A DNA stretch of 6,720 nt from Veillonella sp. (GCF_015058545.1 NZ_SVCB01000144.1:1-6720), one strand, 5' to 3'; positions 1-5,777 are shown, counted from the stretch's first letter. Numbers and translations are program-made. Notes: generated by a model from the letters alone, not told the origin.

Positions 1-1005
1 CGTCTTATTTAAAATCGCATACCCGGTAGGCCCGGTAATGGCTACAGCCTTCGCGCCGGCGTTATCGGCCTTCCACGTATCAGTACCCTCTGAATCCATG
101 GTAAAACCATGACCATCACTTTTGACAAAACCAACTTTATAGCCAAGTTCATCCAAAGCCTTAATTAAGCGTGTAGCCACTTCGGTTTTGCCCGTTTTAG
201 ACTGACTGGCCACCACGGAAATAATCGGTTTTTGACGAGTACTGTTATACGCTAAAGCCCGAATCGCCTTATATTCATTATAAGTGTTTACATTTTTATA
301 GGCATAGGCTTTAACCGATACATCGACATACTCCGTCGGACAATGGTCAAAAATGGCCCGCAAACGGCGTTCCCCTTGCTGTAACAACTTTATGATAACC
401 GGCAGACAGCGCTGGCTATATAAAGCCCCTAAAGGCTCTAAATTGCCATTTATAGTAGGCACAATACAATCTACCGGGGTTCTCCCCAAATGAGAGCGAA
501 GTTTTGTTACATCGCCAAAGTCAAAATTGTCAAATAATGGCATGTCCACCGACACCGCCAAATAAGCATCACAATGCCCTTCACTAAGGCCGACCGCCAA
601 ACCGCCCAAAGGGCCGCATGGTTCGCCCTGATCGGCCGTTAAATAGATGGACAAGGTCCGTTCGTTTTCCAACACCCATTCCAAACGATGCACATCATGA
701 GGTTCTACTGTGGCCAATTCAGTATCACTAAGGCGTACCCGACCACTTAAATCCGATAAAGGATGCATCGCATAGAGTTCACCCGGTAAAGTTCGTAAAT
801 CGACCGGTTGATTACCGGCGATAACGATATGTGAAAAAGCAAAGGACCTCGCCCTGGTCATGAGCGAGGTCAAAAGTGTGCCTTCTTGCCAAGGCAACGA
901 TGCTTTGTCACGTCCCATGCGAGTACTTTGACCGCCACACACTATGAGAAGCCCCATATCATGCAATTGGTTCATATCTGTACGTTCTACTAAAAGACGT
1001 TTCAT
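1..1005 (-). CDS. MobA-MobB fusion, molybdenum cofactor guanylyltransferase (C-terminus cut by window edge)
   Basis: The first 335 codons of a minus-strand gene are visible and the frame is open to the left edge. The N-terminal domain (about residues 18-250) looks like MobA, which transfers GMP from GTP to molybdopterin in the cytoplasm. It has the nucleotide-binding signature GGQSTRMGRDKA (24-35), GPLGGLAVGL (131-140), VDMPL with the metal-binding Asp (153-157), EPLGALY (190-196) and the late motif NVNTYNEY (238-245). The second domain starts near residue 260 and looks like MobB, a GTP-binding partner: P-loop SQSKTGKT (267-274), GYKVGFVKSDGHGF (288-301) and DNAGAKAVAI (314-323). The first Gly of the usual GxxxxGKT is Ser267. 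The stretch between DKA and GPLGG is about 95 residues, longer than I expect for MobA. I chose ATG at 1005 because GGAGT (1015-1011) lies 5 nt upstream; an in-frame ATG at 1017 is the alternative. The gene lies 30 nt after thiT and probably shares its transcript. The call is firm; the missing C-terminus cannot be judged. Confidence 0.9.
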   Translation of the reverse strand, partial: MKRLLVERTDMNQLHDMGLLIVCGGQSTRMGRDKASLPWQEGTLLTSLMTRARSFAFSHIVIAGNQPVDLRTLPGELYAMHPLSDLSGRVRLSDTELATVEPHDVHRLEWVLENERTLSIYLTADQGEPCGPLGGLAVGLSEGHCDAYLAVSVDMPLFDNFDFGDVTKLRSHLGRTPVDCIVPTINGNLEPLGALYSQRCLPVIIKLLQQGERRLRAIFDHCPTEYVDVSVKAYAYKNVNTYNEYKAIRALAYNSTRQKPIISVVASQSKTGKTEVATRLIKALDELGYKVGFVKSDGHGFTMDSEGTDTWKADNAGAKAVAITGPTGYAILNKT

Positions 1006-1035
1006 AAATAACTCCATTAACTCGTTCAGCCACAA

Positions 1036-1572
1036 TTAGCCGCGCGTCGAACGAATTCCTTTCATAATACGGTTATAGAACAGTACAATAACCGCCATAT
1101 TAATAACTAATTCCGGCACCATATAACTGGCATTATAAATCATAGAATAAATCCATGGATTTTGACCGACCGGTGCGTAAGAAGCAAATACGACGGCGCC
1201 CGACACAACAGAGCAGACCCAGCGTAATGCACATCCCGCCGTAACGCCTAAAATAGCGCGCCCACGACTATTACCGAAGAAGCCGGCAACACCGATGGCA
1301 CCATAGCCTAAAATATAATCCAGTAAGATGCTTAAAAAATGAAGCGAAAATTTGAAGCCCAATAAAAAATCGATGATACCATAAGCCATACAGGTAATGA
1401 CGCCCCATTTACCACCCCAACGAATGGCAAAAATGATAAGCGGTACCAAATTAGCTGCATTCACCGAACCGCCTTGCGGCATTTGAAAGAGGACTACAAA
1501 ATGTAATACATATGCGATTGCAATCGATAAACCCGCTTCCACCAACATTCTTGTACGTTGTTTTTGTTCCAT
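1036..1572 (-). CDS. thiT: ThiT/YuaJ-type ECF transporter S component, probable thiamine uptake
   Basis: This is a 178-residue integral membrane protein with about six hydrophobic segments, the normal length and topology for a ThiT substrate-binding subunit. Such S components bind the vitamin outside the membrane and rely on a shared EcfA/A'/T energising module, which is not encoded here. Recognisable family motifs are MPQGGSV (31-37), FAIRWGGKWG (48-57), LLDYILGYGAIGVAGFF (83-99), VSGAVVFASYAP (123-134), PWIYSMIYNASYM (139-151) and a C-terminal basic tail. The match to Bacillus YuaJ runs through the whole chain. One oddity: the conserved His in the R-[YF]-x-x-H-x-x-S-G loop, thought to contact thiamine, is Ser121 here (RWVCSVVSG). 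The start is ATG 1572, because GGGAGG (1584-1579) sits 6 nt upstream; the in-frame ATG at 1590 lacks such a site. I see no TPP riboswitch in the leader. It is the first gene of a likely operon with the MobA-MobB fusion. Thiamine is the family ligand; true specificity is not proven. Confidence 0.88.
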   Translation of the reverse strand: MEQKQRTRMLVEAGLSIAIAYVLHFVVLFQMPQGGSVNAANLVPLIIFAIRWGGKWGVITCMAYGIIDFLLGFKFSLHFLSILLDYILGYGAIGVAGFFGNSRGRAILGVTAGCALRWVCSVVSGAVVFASYAPVGQNPWIYSMIYNASYMVPELVINMAVIVLFYNRIMKGIRSTRG

Positions 1573-1578
1573 AAATAT

Positions 1579-1596
1579 CCTCCCGACCATAGGTCG
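1579..1596 (-). promoter_or_regulatory. Hairpin abutting the thiT ribosome binding site
   Basis: Read on the minus strand, CGACC-TAT-GGTCG (1596-1584) forms a perfect 5-bp stem with a 3-nt loop. Its last base is also the first base of the GGGAGG ribosome binding site (1584-1579). A stem this close could modulate ribosome access, or may be coincidental; a 5-bp stem is short. I can see the structure; any regulatory role is inference. Confidence 0.35.
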
Positions 1597-1621
1597 TTAT
1601 CACAACAACAGTAAAGATATG

Positions 1622-1663
1622 ATTTGCGTTCTCCTTAAGCTTTTTACCCAATTGCTTGCAAAT
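1622..1663 (-). promoter_or_regulatory. Structured 5' leader of thiT (two nested stems, no known riboswitch class recognised)
   Basis: On the minus strand the leader begins with ATTTGC (1663-1658), which pairs perfectly with GCAAAT (1627-1622). Inside it AAGC (1657-1654) pairs with GCTT (1640-1637), leaving a 13-nt loop and a 9-nt bulge, AAGGAGAAC. The outer stem begins almost exactly at the predicted transcript start. The TPP aptamer signatures (CTGAGA, ACCTGATCTGG) are absent. It may be an unclassified leader element or a chance fold. Confidence 0.3.
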
Positions 1664-1671
1664 ATAATTTA

Positions 1672-1701
1672 ATTATACCGCCAGAGCGAAGTATAAATCA
1701 A
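1672..1701 (-). promoter_or_regulatory. Predicted sigma-A-type promoter of thiT-mobAB
   Basis: On the minus strand a -35 box TTGATT (1701-1696) is followed after 18 nt by a perfect TATAAT -10 box (1677-1672). A start near 1665 gives a leader of about 93 nt before the thiT ATG. The box sequences are seen directly; activity is inferred. Confidence 0.65.
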
Positions 1702-1811
1702 CTCAATACCTTTTTTTGCCCAAAGTATCAAAGTTTTTACAAAAAGAAAACATGACATTTACAAAATCCGAACATTAAAACGATATATAAATCATACTGT
1801 TCGAATTAGAC

Positions 1812-1840
1812 TTGCCAAAGCGCTCTATTTCCTATATAAT
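1812..1840 (+). promoter_or_regulatory. Predicted sigma-A-type promoter of guaC
   Basis: A -35 box TTGCCA (1812-1817) and a perfect TATAAT -10 box (1835-1840) are 17 nt apart, the optimal spacing. A start near 1847 leaves a leader of only about 32 nt before the guaC ATG, too short for a purine riboswitch. The AT-rich 1700-1811 stretch between the two divergent promoters holds no gene that I can see. Confidence 0.75.
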
Positions 1841-1878
1841 GTCTAATGGATATTTATGTTATTACAAGGAGGCCTTCC

Positions 1879-2865
1879 ATGATTAATACAACAAACATTT
1901 TTGATTATGAAGACATTCAGTTAATCCCGAATAAATGTATTGTTAACAGCCGCAGTGAATGTGATACTTCAGTAAAACTCGGCAATCGCACATTCCGTTT
2001 ACCGGTTGTACCGGCCAACATGCAGACGATTATTGATGAAGAATTGGCTGAAAAATTAGCCCGCAACAATTACTTCTACATCATGCACCGTTTTGCTCCA
2101 CACACTCGTCTTGATTTTATTAAACGTATGAAAGAACAAGGCTTATTTGCATCCATCAGTATTGGTGTAAAAAAAGAAGAATTTGATTTCGTTGATGAAA
2201 TTAAAGCAGCCGGTCTTTCTCCTGAATATATTACCATCGATATCGCTCACGGTCATTCCAATTCCGTTATTGAAATGATTCAGCATATTAAAAAACAATT
2301 ACCGGAAAGCTTCGTTATTGCCGGTAATGTTGGTACTCCTGAAGCCGTTCGTGAACTTGAAAACGCCGGTGCTGACGCTACTAAAGTCGGCATTGGACCG
2401 GGTAAAGTATGTATCACGAAATTAAAAACCGGTTTTGGTACCGGCGGCTGGCAGCTATCCGCTGTTCGTTGGTGCACCAAAGCGGCTACTAAACCTGTTA
2501 TCGCTGACGGCGGTATCCGCGACCACGGCGACATTGCTAAATCTATTCGTTTCGGCGCTACTTTCGTTATGATCGGTTCCCTCTTTGCAGGTCACACCGA
2601 ATCTCCGGGTAAAGAAGTTGAAATCGACGGCAAACCATACAAAGAATACTTTGGTTCCGCTTCCGAATCGCAAAAAGGCGAGCGTAAAAACGTGGAAGGT
2701 AAAAAAATGTACATTCCTTCCAAAGGCAGCCTTTTCGATACCTTAACTGAAATGGAACAAGACTTACAGTCCTCTATTTCCTATGCAGGTGGTAATAACT
2801 TGACCGCAATTCGAAAAGTGGATTATGTTATTGTGAAGAATTCGATATTCAATGGGGATCGCTAA
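1879..2865 (+). CDS. guaC: GMP reductase
   Basis: This 328-residue cytoplasmic enzyme reduces GMP to IMP with NADPH and releases ammonia, letting the cell turn guanine nucleotides into the common purine precursor. It belongs to the IMPDH/GMPR TIM-barrel family and has the length of the short GuaC type found in Bacillus and relatives, with no CBS domains. The catalytic-loop motif [11 protein letters not shown] (171-181) contains the expected nucleophile Cys178, followed by TGFGTGGWQ (184-192). [15 protein letters not shown] (208-222) and [14 protein letters not shown] (231-244) form the phosphate-binding part. Lys177 and the GFGTGGWQ block separate it from IMP dehydrogenase. ATG 1879 is the start, with AAGGAGG (1866-1872) 6 nt before it; an in-frame ATG at 1846 adds 11 residues but has no ribosome site and lies at the predicted transcript start. 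The gene stands alone, with its own promoter, and is followed 5 nt after its stop by palindromic repeat A, which should terminate it. Confidence 0.95.
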   Translation: MINTTNIFDYEDIQLIPNKCIVNSRSECDTSVKLGNRTFRLPVVPANMQTIIDEELAEKLARNNYFYIMHRFAPHTRLDFIKRMKEQGLFASISIGVKKEEFDFVDEIKAAGLSPEYITIDIAHGHSNSVIEMIQHIKKQLPESFVIAGNVGTPEAVRELENAGADATKVGIGPGKVCITKLKTGFGTGGWQLSAVRWCTKAATKPVIADGGIRDHGDIAKSIRFGATFVMIGSLFAGHTESPGKEVEIDGKPYKEYFGSASESQKGERKNVEGKKMYIPSKGSLFDTLTEMEQDLQSSISYAGGNNLTAIRKVDYVIVKNSIFNGDR

Positions 2866-2870
2866 GTCGT

Positions 2871-3043
2871 AATAGGCGAAGCCCTGCTGTGGCCTGAGTG
2901 CTACGTATAAAATTTAAAGACCCTATACATCCTGCTTCCTCCTAGGTGCCGCGGGCACAAAAGTCGGTTCACAGGATGTATAGGGTCTTTTTGCGTTTCT
3001 GCTACTTTAGCACCTAGGGCCACACAAAGGGTGTCGCCGTATT
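2871..3043 (+). repeat. Long interrupted palindrome, full copy A
   Basis: This is a 173-bp imperfect palindrome. The ends AATAGGCGA (2871-2879) and TCGCCGTATT (3034-3043) pair with one bulge. GTGGCC (2889-2894) pairs with GGCCAC (3018-3023), and GTGCTA (2898-2903) with TAGCAC (3008-3013). The inner stem is a perfect 19 bp: AAAGACCCTATACATCCTG (2916-2934) with 2972-2990. Between the arms lie the strand CTTCCTCCTAG (2935-2945), the central hairpin GTGCC-GCG-GGCAC (2946-2958) and the strand AAAAGTCGGTTCA (2959-2971). The same plan recurs as copies C, F and G. It begins 5 nt after the guaC stop. No ORF or transposase is present in it. I do not recognise the family by name. Confidence 0.9.
2916..2992 (+). 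terminator. Probable Rho-independent terminator of guaC (inner stem of repeat A)
   Basis: The perfect 19-bp stem of repeat A ends in TTTTT (2988-2992), followed by G. It is about 50 nt past the guaC stop. The GACCC/GGGTC base of the stem is GC-rich, as intrinsic terminators require. The reverse strand has a weaker interrupted T run, so it may also act on transcripts from the convergent exporter gene. The loop is unusually large, 37 nt, but holds its own 5-bp hairpin. Confidence 0.7.
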
Positions 3044-3053
3044 AGATCTTAGC

Positions 3054-3183
3054 TCCTAGGTGGGGCGCTGGGTGCCACGGGCACAAAAGTCGGTTCACAG
3101 GATGTATAGTGTCTTTTTTTCGTTTCTGCTACTTTAGCACCTAGAGCCACAGCAAAGGGTGTCGCCGTATTAAATCTTAGCTC
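3054..3183 (+). repeat. Right-half unit B of the palindrome family, tandem behind copy A
   Basis: This unit repeats the right half of copy A with few changes. It starts at the same TCCTAGGTG (compare 2940-2948) and then has 12 extra bases. It carries the central hairpin GTGCC-ACG-GGCAC (3072-3084), the right stem arm from CAGGATGTATAG (3098-3109) with one base change, a run of seven T (3114-3120), the outer arm GAGCCAC (3144-3150) and the end GTGTCGCCGTATT. Central hairpins of A and B are 126 bp apart. There is no left arm, so B cannot form the long stem by itself, but the left arm of A could pair with it instead. It ends 6 nt before the stop codon of the exporter gene. Confidence 0.85.
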
Positions 3184-3189
3184 TTATTT

Positions 3190-4428
3190 TTATTCTTGGG
3201 TGCATTCATCATTAGCTTTTATGTTATCGTTGTCTTCATCGTTTTCACTAACCGGTGTTTTGCTCCAGGCGAGCCACATTGTGATGGCAATAGATACCGC
3301 AATGGTGCCTACTATTGGCCATGGTGTGTTGTTGAAGAGGATAGCTAAGGCTACGGAAGATACGATGCCGCTACCGTATTGCAAAGATCCGATGAGAGCA
3401 GCTGCGGTACCTGCTTTATCTCCTGCTTTGTCAAGGGCTGCGGCTGTCGCACAGGCTGCTATAATGCCATTTGTCGAAAAAATAAGAACTACTGACAAAA
3501 TAACACCATACACGCCCCACACATTGGTGTATACCATAAAAATCAGCAAGAATACGGCTAAAAAGGAACCAAAGGTAGCGGCCCGAAGCAAGGTATCCAA
3601 CGTATAACGAGTAATGAGTACCCGGTTCAAAGAACTCATGATAACAATGCCGATAACGTTCATGGCAAATAACGCCCCAAAATAGCGTTCTGGTATTCCA
3701 TAATATGTAATATATACGTAAGGGGTCCCGGCAATGACGGCGTACGCGCCCATATAGAAAAAGGCAACGCACAATGTATATTTCATAAATGCCCAGTCGG
3801 TAATTAATTCACCATAAATTTTAAAAGCATTTTTAATGCCCGCTTTATTACGGCGTTCTTCCGGCAATGTTTCCGGTAAAAAGAATGTGCCGATACCGAT
3901 TAAAACACCAACAATGGCAACGGCCCAGAAAATCATATGCCAAGAGGCAAATTCAACGATTAAACCACCAATAGATGGGCCTACCATTGGTGCCCCTGCC
4001 ATAAGCATGGTAATCAAGGATAATTTGTCAGCCGATTCAGCGAGGCTGTAACGGTCGCGAATCATGGCTCGCGACAACATAGGACCTACACAGGCGCCGA
4101 TAGCCTGAAAAATTCGCCAAATAACGAGTTCGGTCATGGTATCGGCGGTCGCACAACCGATGGTCCCGATAACAAATAATACCGAGCCCATAATTAAAGG
4201 CTTAATGCGCCCTATACTATCACTAATAGGTCCCCACACGAGTTGGGCAATCATAAAACCGAATAAATAGCCACTGATTGTGAGTTCCGCACCCGGTCCC
4301 AGCATTTCCGTCATAGCAGGCAACGCCGGTAAGTATACATCCGTCGATAAGGAGTTAACCGCCATCAACGAAGCCAACACGGATAAGAATATAAATGAAT
4401 TATTTCTCATTTTATTTACAAATTCCAT
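3190..4428 (-). CDS. Bcr/CflA-family MFS multidrug efflux transporter
   Basis: This 412-residue inner-membrane protein has about 12 hydrophobic segments, the size of the proton-driven drug antiporters of the Bcr/CflA group (DHA1, MFS). Near the N-terminus is the group hallmark DVYLPALPAM (30-39), with the membrane-embedded Asp30 that is typical of this family. MFS motif A is GPISDSIGRIKPL (66-78) between TM2 and TM3. Motif B contains Arg105 (WRIFQAIGA), and antiporter motif C is GAPMVGPSIGG (145-155) in TM5. The long cytoplasmic loop (about 187-212) is charged. The C-terminal tail (about 393-412) is strongly acidic and hydrophilic. I chose ATG 4428, which has GGGAG (4441-4437) 8 nt upstream; the longer frame from 4482 would add 18 poorly placed residues. 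It is monocistronic and convergent with guaC across repeats A and B. Substrates cannot be read from sequence; members export chloramphenicol, bicyclomycin, sulfonamides or metabolites. Confidence 0.9.
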   Translation of the reverse strand: MEFVNKMRNNSFIFLSVLASLMAVNSLSTDVYLPALPAMTEMLGPGAELTISGYLFGFMIAQLVWGPISDSIGRIKPLIMGSVLFVIGTIGCATADTMTELVIWRIFQAIGACVGPMLSRAMIRDRYSLAESADKLSLITMLMAGAPMVGPSIGGLIVEFASWHMIFWAVAIVGVLIGIGTFFLPETLPEERRNKAGIKNAFKIYGELITDWAFMKYTLCVAFFYMGAYAVIAGTPYVYITYYGIPERYFGALFAMNVIGIVIMSSLNRVLITRYTLDTLLRAATFGSFLAVFLLIFMVYTNVWGVYGVILSVVLIFSTNGIIAACATAAALDKAGDKAGTAAALIGSLQYGSGIVSSVALAILFNNTPWPIVGTIAVSIAITMWLAWSKTPVSENDEDNDNIKANDECTQE

Positions 4429-4454
4429 AACTATCACTCCCTCACTCAATAAGA

Positions 4455-4486
4455 GACAATGATGTGAAATGAATCGTATCATTGTC
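4455..4486. promoter_or_regulatory. Inverted repeat in the exporter leader (possible operator or RNA stem)
   Basis: GACAATGAT (4455-4463) and ATCATTGTC (4478-4486) are perfect 9-bp arms separated by 14 nt. The element falls between the predicted transcript start (about 4496) and the ribosome site of the exporter gene. It could be a repressor operator or a leader hairpin. No regulator is encoded nearby, so its partner is unknown. Confidence 0.5.
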
Positions 4487-4502
4487 CCTTAAAAACTACA
4501 CC

Positions 4503-4530
4503 TTTATATTTTTGAAAAAAGTTATTTCAA
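4503..4530 (-). promoter_or_regulatory. Predicted promoter of the MFS exporter gene
   Basis: On the minus strand TTGAAA (4530-4525) and TATAAA (4508-4503) are 16 nt apart in a very AT-rich stretch. A start near 4496 would give a leader of about 68 nt carrying the inverted repeat 4455-4486. AT-richness makes chance matches likely, so confidence is moderate. The rest of 4531-4580 shows only a weak AT-rich stem (AACAAA/TTTGTT) and no convincing terminator for the reductase upstream. Confidence 0.5.
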
Positions 4531-4580
4531 ACAAAACATTGTTATCAGTTTGTTAAAAACATATTTTTTCGCCACTAATC

Positions 4581-5459
4581 TTATTTATTGCGACGTTCTT
4601 TTACCAAATTAATGAAAAAGTCTACTGTATCCGGATCCTGATGGCTGAAGAATAAGCTTGTCTTTGTATCTAACGATTGAATGCGCGCCATATCATCGGC
4701 AGACAATTCAAAATTCATCACATCAAAGTTCTCTGCCATACGTTCCGGTCTAACGCTCTTCGTTAAGCAAACGATACCGCGTTGTACCTGCCAACGAATC
4801 ATAACCTGAGCCGTTGATTTATTGTATTTTTTAGCAATATCCATCAAAACAGGATTTGTGAAAATATTGTTGCGTCCTTCCGCAAATGATGCCCAAGATT
4901 CTAACTGTACATTGTTTTTAATCATATTTTCCTGAGCTTCGATTTGCTGATTGAACGGATGTGTTTCCACCTGATTTACCTGCGGTTTAATTTCGGTAAA
5001 TGCCACGATATCACTCAAACGATCCGGATAGAAGTTACTTACACCGATAGCTCTTACCTTACCTTCGCGGTATGCATCTTCAAGGGCACGATACGCGCCG
5101 TAGTAATCACTGAATGGCTGATGTAATAAGAATAAATCTACATAATCGGCTTTTAACTTTCTGAAAGATTCATCGATGGACGCTTTGGCTTTTTCATAAC
5201 CATAGTTATCAATCCAGATTTTAGTAGTTAAGAAAATGTCTTCACGAGGGATACCGGATTCGGCAATCGCTTCGCCAACTTCTGCTTCATTAAAGTAAGC
5301 TTGCGCTGTATCAATGTGACGATAACCAACTTTTAACGCTTCCAATACCGCTTGTTTCGTCGCTTCACTTGGAATCTGATACACACCAAAGCCTAAAATC
5401 GGCATCTTCACACCATTATTCAAAATAACTTCTTTTTCGTTGTAATTATTCATAGTCAT
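4581..5459 (-). CDS. Aldo/keto reductase (AKR5-like, NADPH-dependent)
   Basis: This complete 292-residue cytoplasmic oxidoreductase has a TIM-barrel fold and reduces aldehydes or ketones with NADPH. The full catalytic tetrad is present: Asp50 and Tyr55 in HIDTAQAY (48-55), Lys80 in LTTKIW (77-82) and His113 in FLLHQP (110-115). Cofactor and barrel motifs follow: GVSNF (139-143), NQVETHP (162-168) and the C-terminal nucleotide-binding segment TKSVRPERMAEN (233-244), with Lys234, Ser235 and Arg240. The overall pattern resembles the 2,5-diketo-gluconate reductase-like AKR5 group. I chose ATG 5459, since AAAAGGAG (5474-5467) lies 7 nt upstream; a second ATG at 5453 is also possible, while the longer frame to 5579 runs through the promoter region and is not credible. 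A paralogue lies upstream on the same strand behind about 970 bp of repeats. The palindromes near its promoter suggest its own regulation. The physiological substrate, perhaps a reactive carbonyl, is unknown. Confidence 0.93.
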   Translation of the reverse strand: MTMNNYNEKEVILNNGVKMPILGFGVYQIPSEATKQAVLEALKVGYRHIDTAQAYFNEAEVGEAIAESGIPREDIFLTTKIWIDNYGYEKAKASIDESFRKLKADYVDLFLLHQPFSDYYGAYRALEDAYREGKVRAIGVSNFYPDRLSDIVAFTEIKPQVNQVETHPFNQQIEAQENMIKNNVQLESWASFAEGRNNIFTNPVLMDIAKKYNKSTAQVMIRWQVQRGIVCLTKSVRPERMAENFDVMNFELSADDMARIQSLDTKTSLFFSHQDPDTVDFFINLVKERRNK

Positions 5460-5490
5460 ACTATCGCTCCTTTTATTAAAAATACTTGCA

Positions 5491-5510
5491 TTCAAGAACA
5501 ACTTCTTGAA
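5491..5510. promoter_or_regulatory. Perfect 20-bp palindrome in the reductase leader
   Basis: TTCAAGAA (5491-5498) and TTCTTGAA (5503-5510) are perfect 8-bp arms around CAAC. The site lies about 17 nt upstream of the ribosome binding site, inside the transcribed leader. It could bind a dimeric regulator or form a hairpin in the mRNA. I do not recognise the consensus. Confidence 0.55.
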
Positions 5511-5522
5511 CACTTCTACGTA

Positions 5523-5538
5523 ACTTACATGTGTAAGT
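5523..5538. promoter_or_regulatory. Operator-like palindrome overlapping the reductase -10 box
   Basis: ACTTACA (5523-5529) and TGTAAGT (5532-5538) are perfect 7-bp arms with a 2-nt centre. They overlap the edge of the predicted -10 box and cover the expected start point, the classic place for a repressor. The ACTTAC/GTAAGT half sites resemble those of HxlR-type redox or aldehyde sensors in Firmicutes. That resemblance is from memory and the regulator assignment is inference. Confidence 0.6.
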
Positions 5539-5565
5539 ATATAGAAACTTATCGTTAAAGTACAA
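5536..5565 (-). promoter_or_regulatory. Predicted promoter of the aldo/keto reductase gene
   Basis: On the minus strand TTGTAC (5565-5560) and TATACT (5541-5536) are 18 nt apart. A start near 5529 leaves a 70-nt leader with the palindrome 5491-5510 and a good ribosome site. Confidence 0.6.
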
Positions 5566-5581
5566 TAGTAGTTATCCATAG

Positions 5582-5604
5582 CAGTATACGGTATTGTTAT
5601 ACTG
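5582..5604. repeat. Short inverted repeat between reductase promoter and repeat C
   Basis: CAGTATA (5582-5588) and TATACTG (5598-5604) are perfect 7-bp arms separated by 9 nt. They lie just upstream of the predicted -35 box and directly border repeat C. This could be an upstream regulator site or a relic at the repeat boundary. Confidence 0.4.
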
Positions 5605-5777
5605 AAAGACGAAGCCTGGGATGTGGCCTAGTGCTAAATAACTGAATATAAAGACCGTTACTATCCTGTTTGCTCCTACGTGCCGCAGGCACAAAGAGTC
5701 GCTTCACAGGATAGTAACGGTCTTTTAGCGTTTCAGCTGCTTTAGCTACTAGGCCACATCAAGGGCTTCGCCGTTTC
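5604..5777 (+). repeat. Long interrupted palindrome, full copy C
   Basis: This 174-bp copy has the clearest overall pairing. The ends GACGAAGCC (5608-5616) pair with GGCTTCGCC (5764-5772). Outer arms GATGTGGCCTAG (5620-5631) and CTAGGCCACATC (5749-5760) are a perfect 12 bp. GCTAAA...CTGAA pairs with TTCAG...TTTAGC between the outer and inner arms. The inner stem AAAGACCGTTACTATCCTG (5650-5668) pairs perfectly with 5707-5725. The conserved strand TTTGCTCCTAC, the central hairpin GTGCC-GCA-GGCAC (5680-5692) and AAAGAGTCGCTTCA follow. TTTT (5723-5726) follows the stem. It lies upstream of the complete reductase gene, on the opposite strand sense. Confidence 0.92.

Noticed and set aside
1451..1651. 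66-residue minus-strand frame with a TTG start over the thiT leader
   Set aside because: It overlaps thiT in another frame, runs through the leader and has no family resemblance; thiT has strong motifs.
1573..1665. TPP riboswitch upstream of thiT
   Set aside because: The core sequences CTGAGA and the second conserved arm are absent on the minus strand.
1841..1878. Purine riboswitch upstream of guaC
   Set aside because: The leader is only about 32 nt, too short for the aptamer.
2280..2673. Two minus-strand frames inside guaC
   Set aside because: Shadows of the guaC coding sequence; the plus-strand frame has all GMP reductase motifs.
2866..3189. Insertion sequence or its remnant with a transposase
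   Set aside because: No ORF of transposase type occurs in either repeat cluster, and no clear flanking target duplication is seen. A non-autonomous element remains possible.
3200..4051. Frames in other phases within the exporter gene
   Set aside because: Shadows of the clear MFS gene, with no ribosome sites and no recognisable motifs.
4531..4580. Terminator after the complete reductase gene
   Set aside because: Only an AT-rich 6-bp stem (AACAAA/TTTGTT) with a long loop is visible, not a convincing intrinsic terminator.
5460..5579. N-terminal extension of the reductase by 40 residues
   Set aside because: It would translate the promoter, operator palindromes and leader; family homology begins after ATG 5459, which has a good ribosome site.
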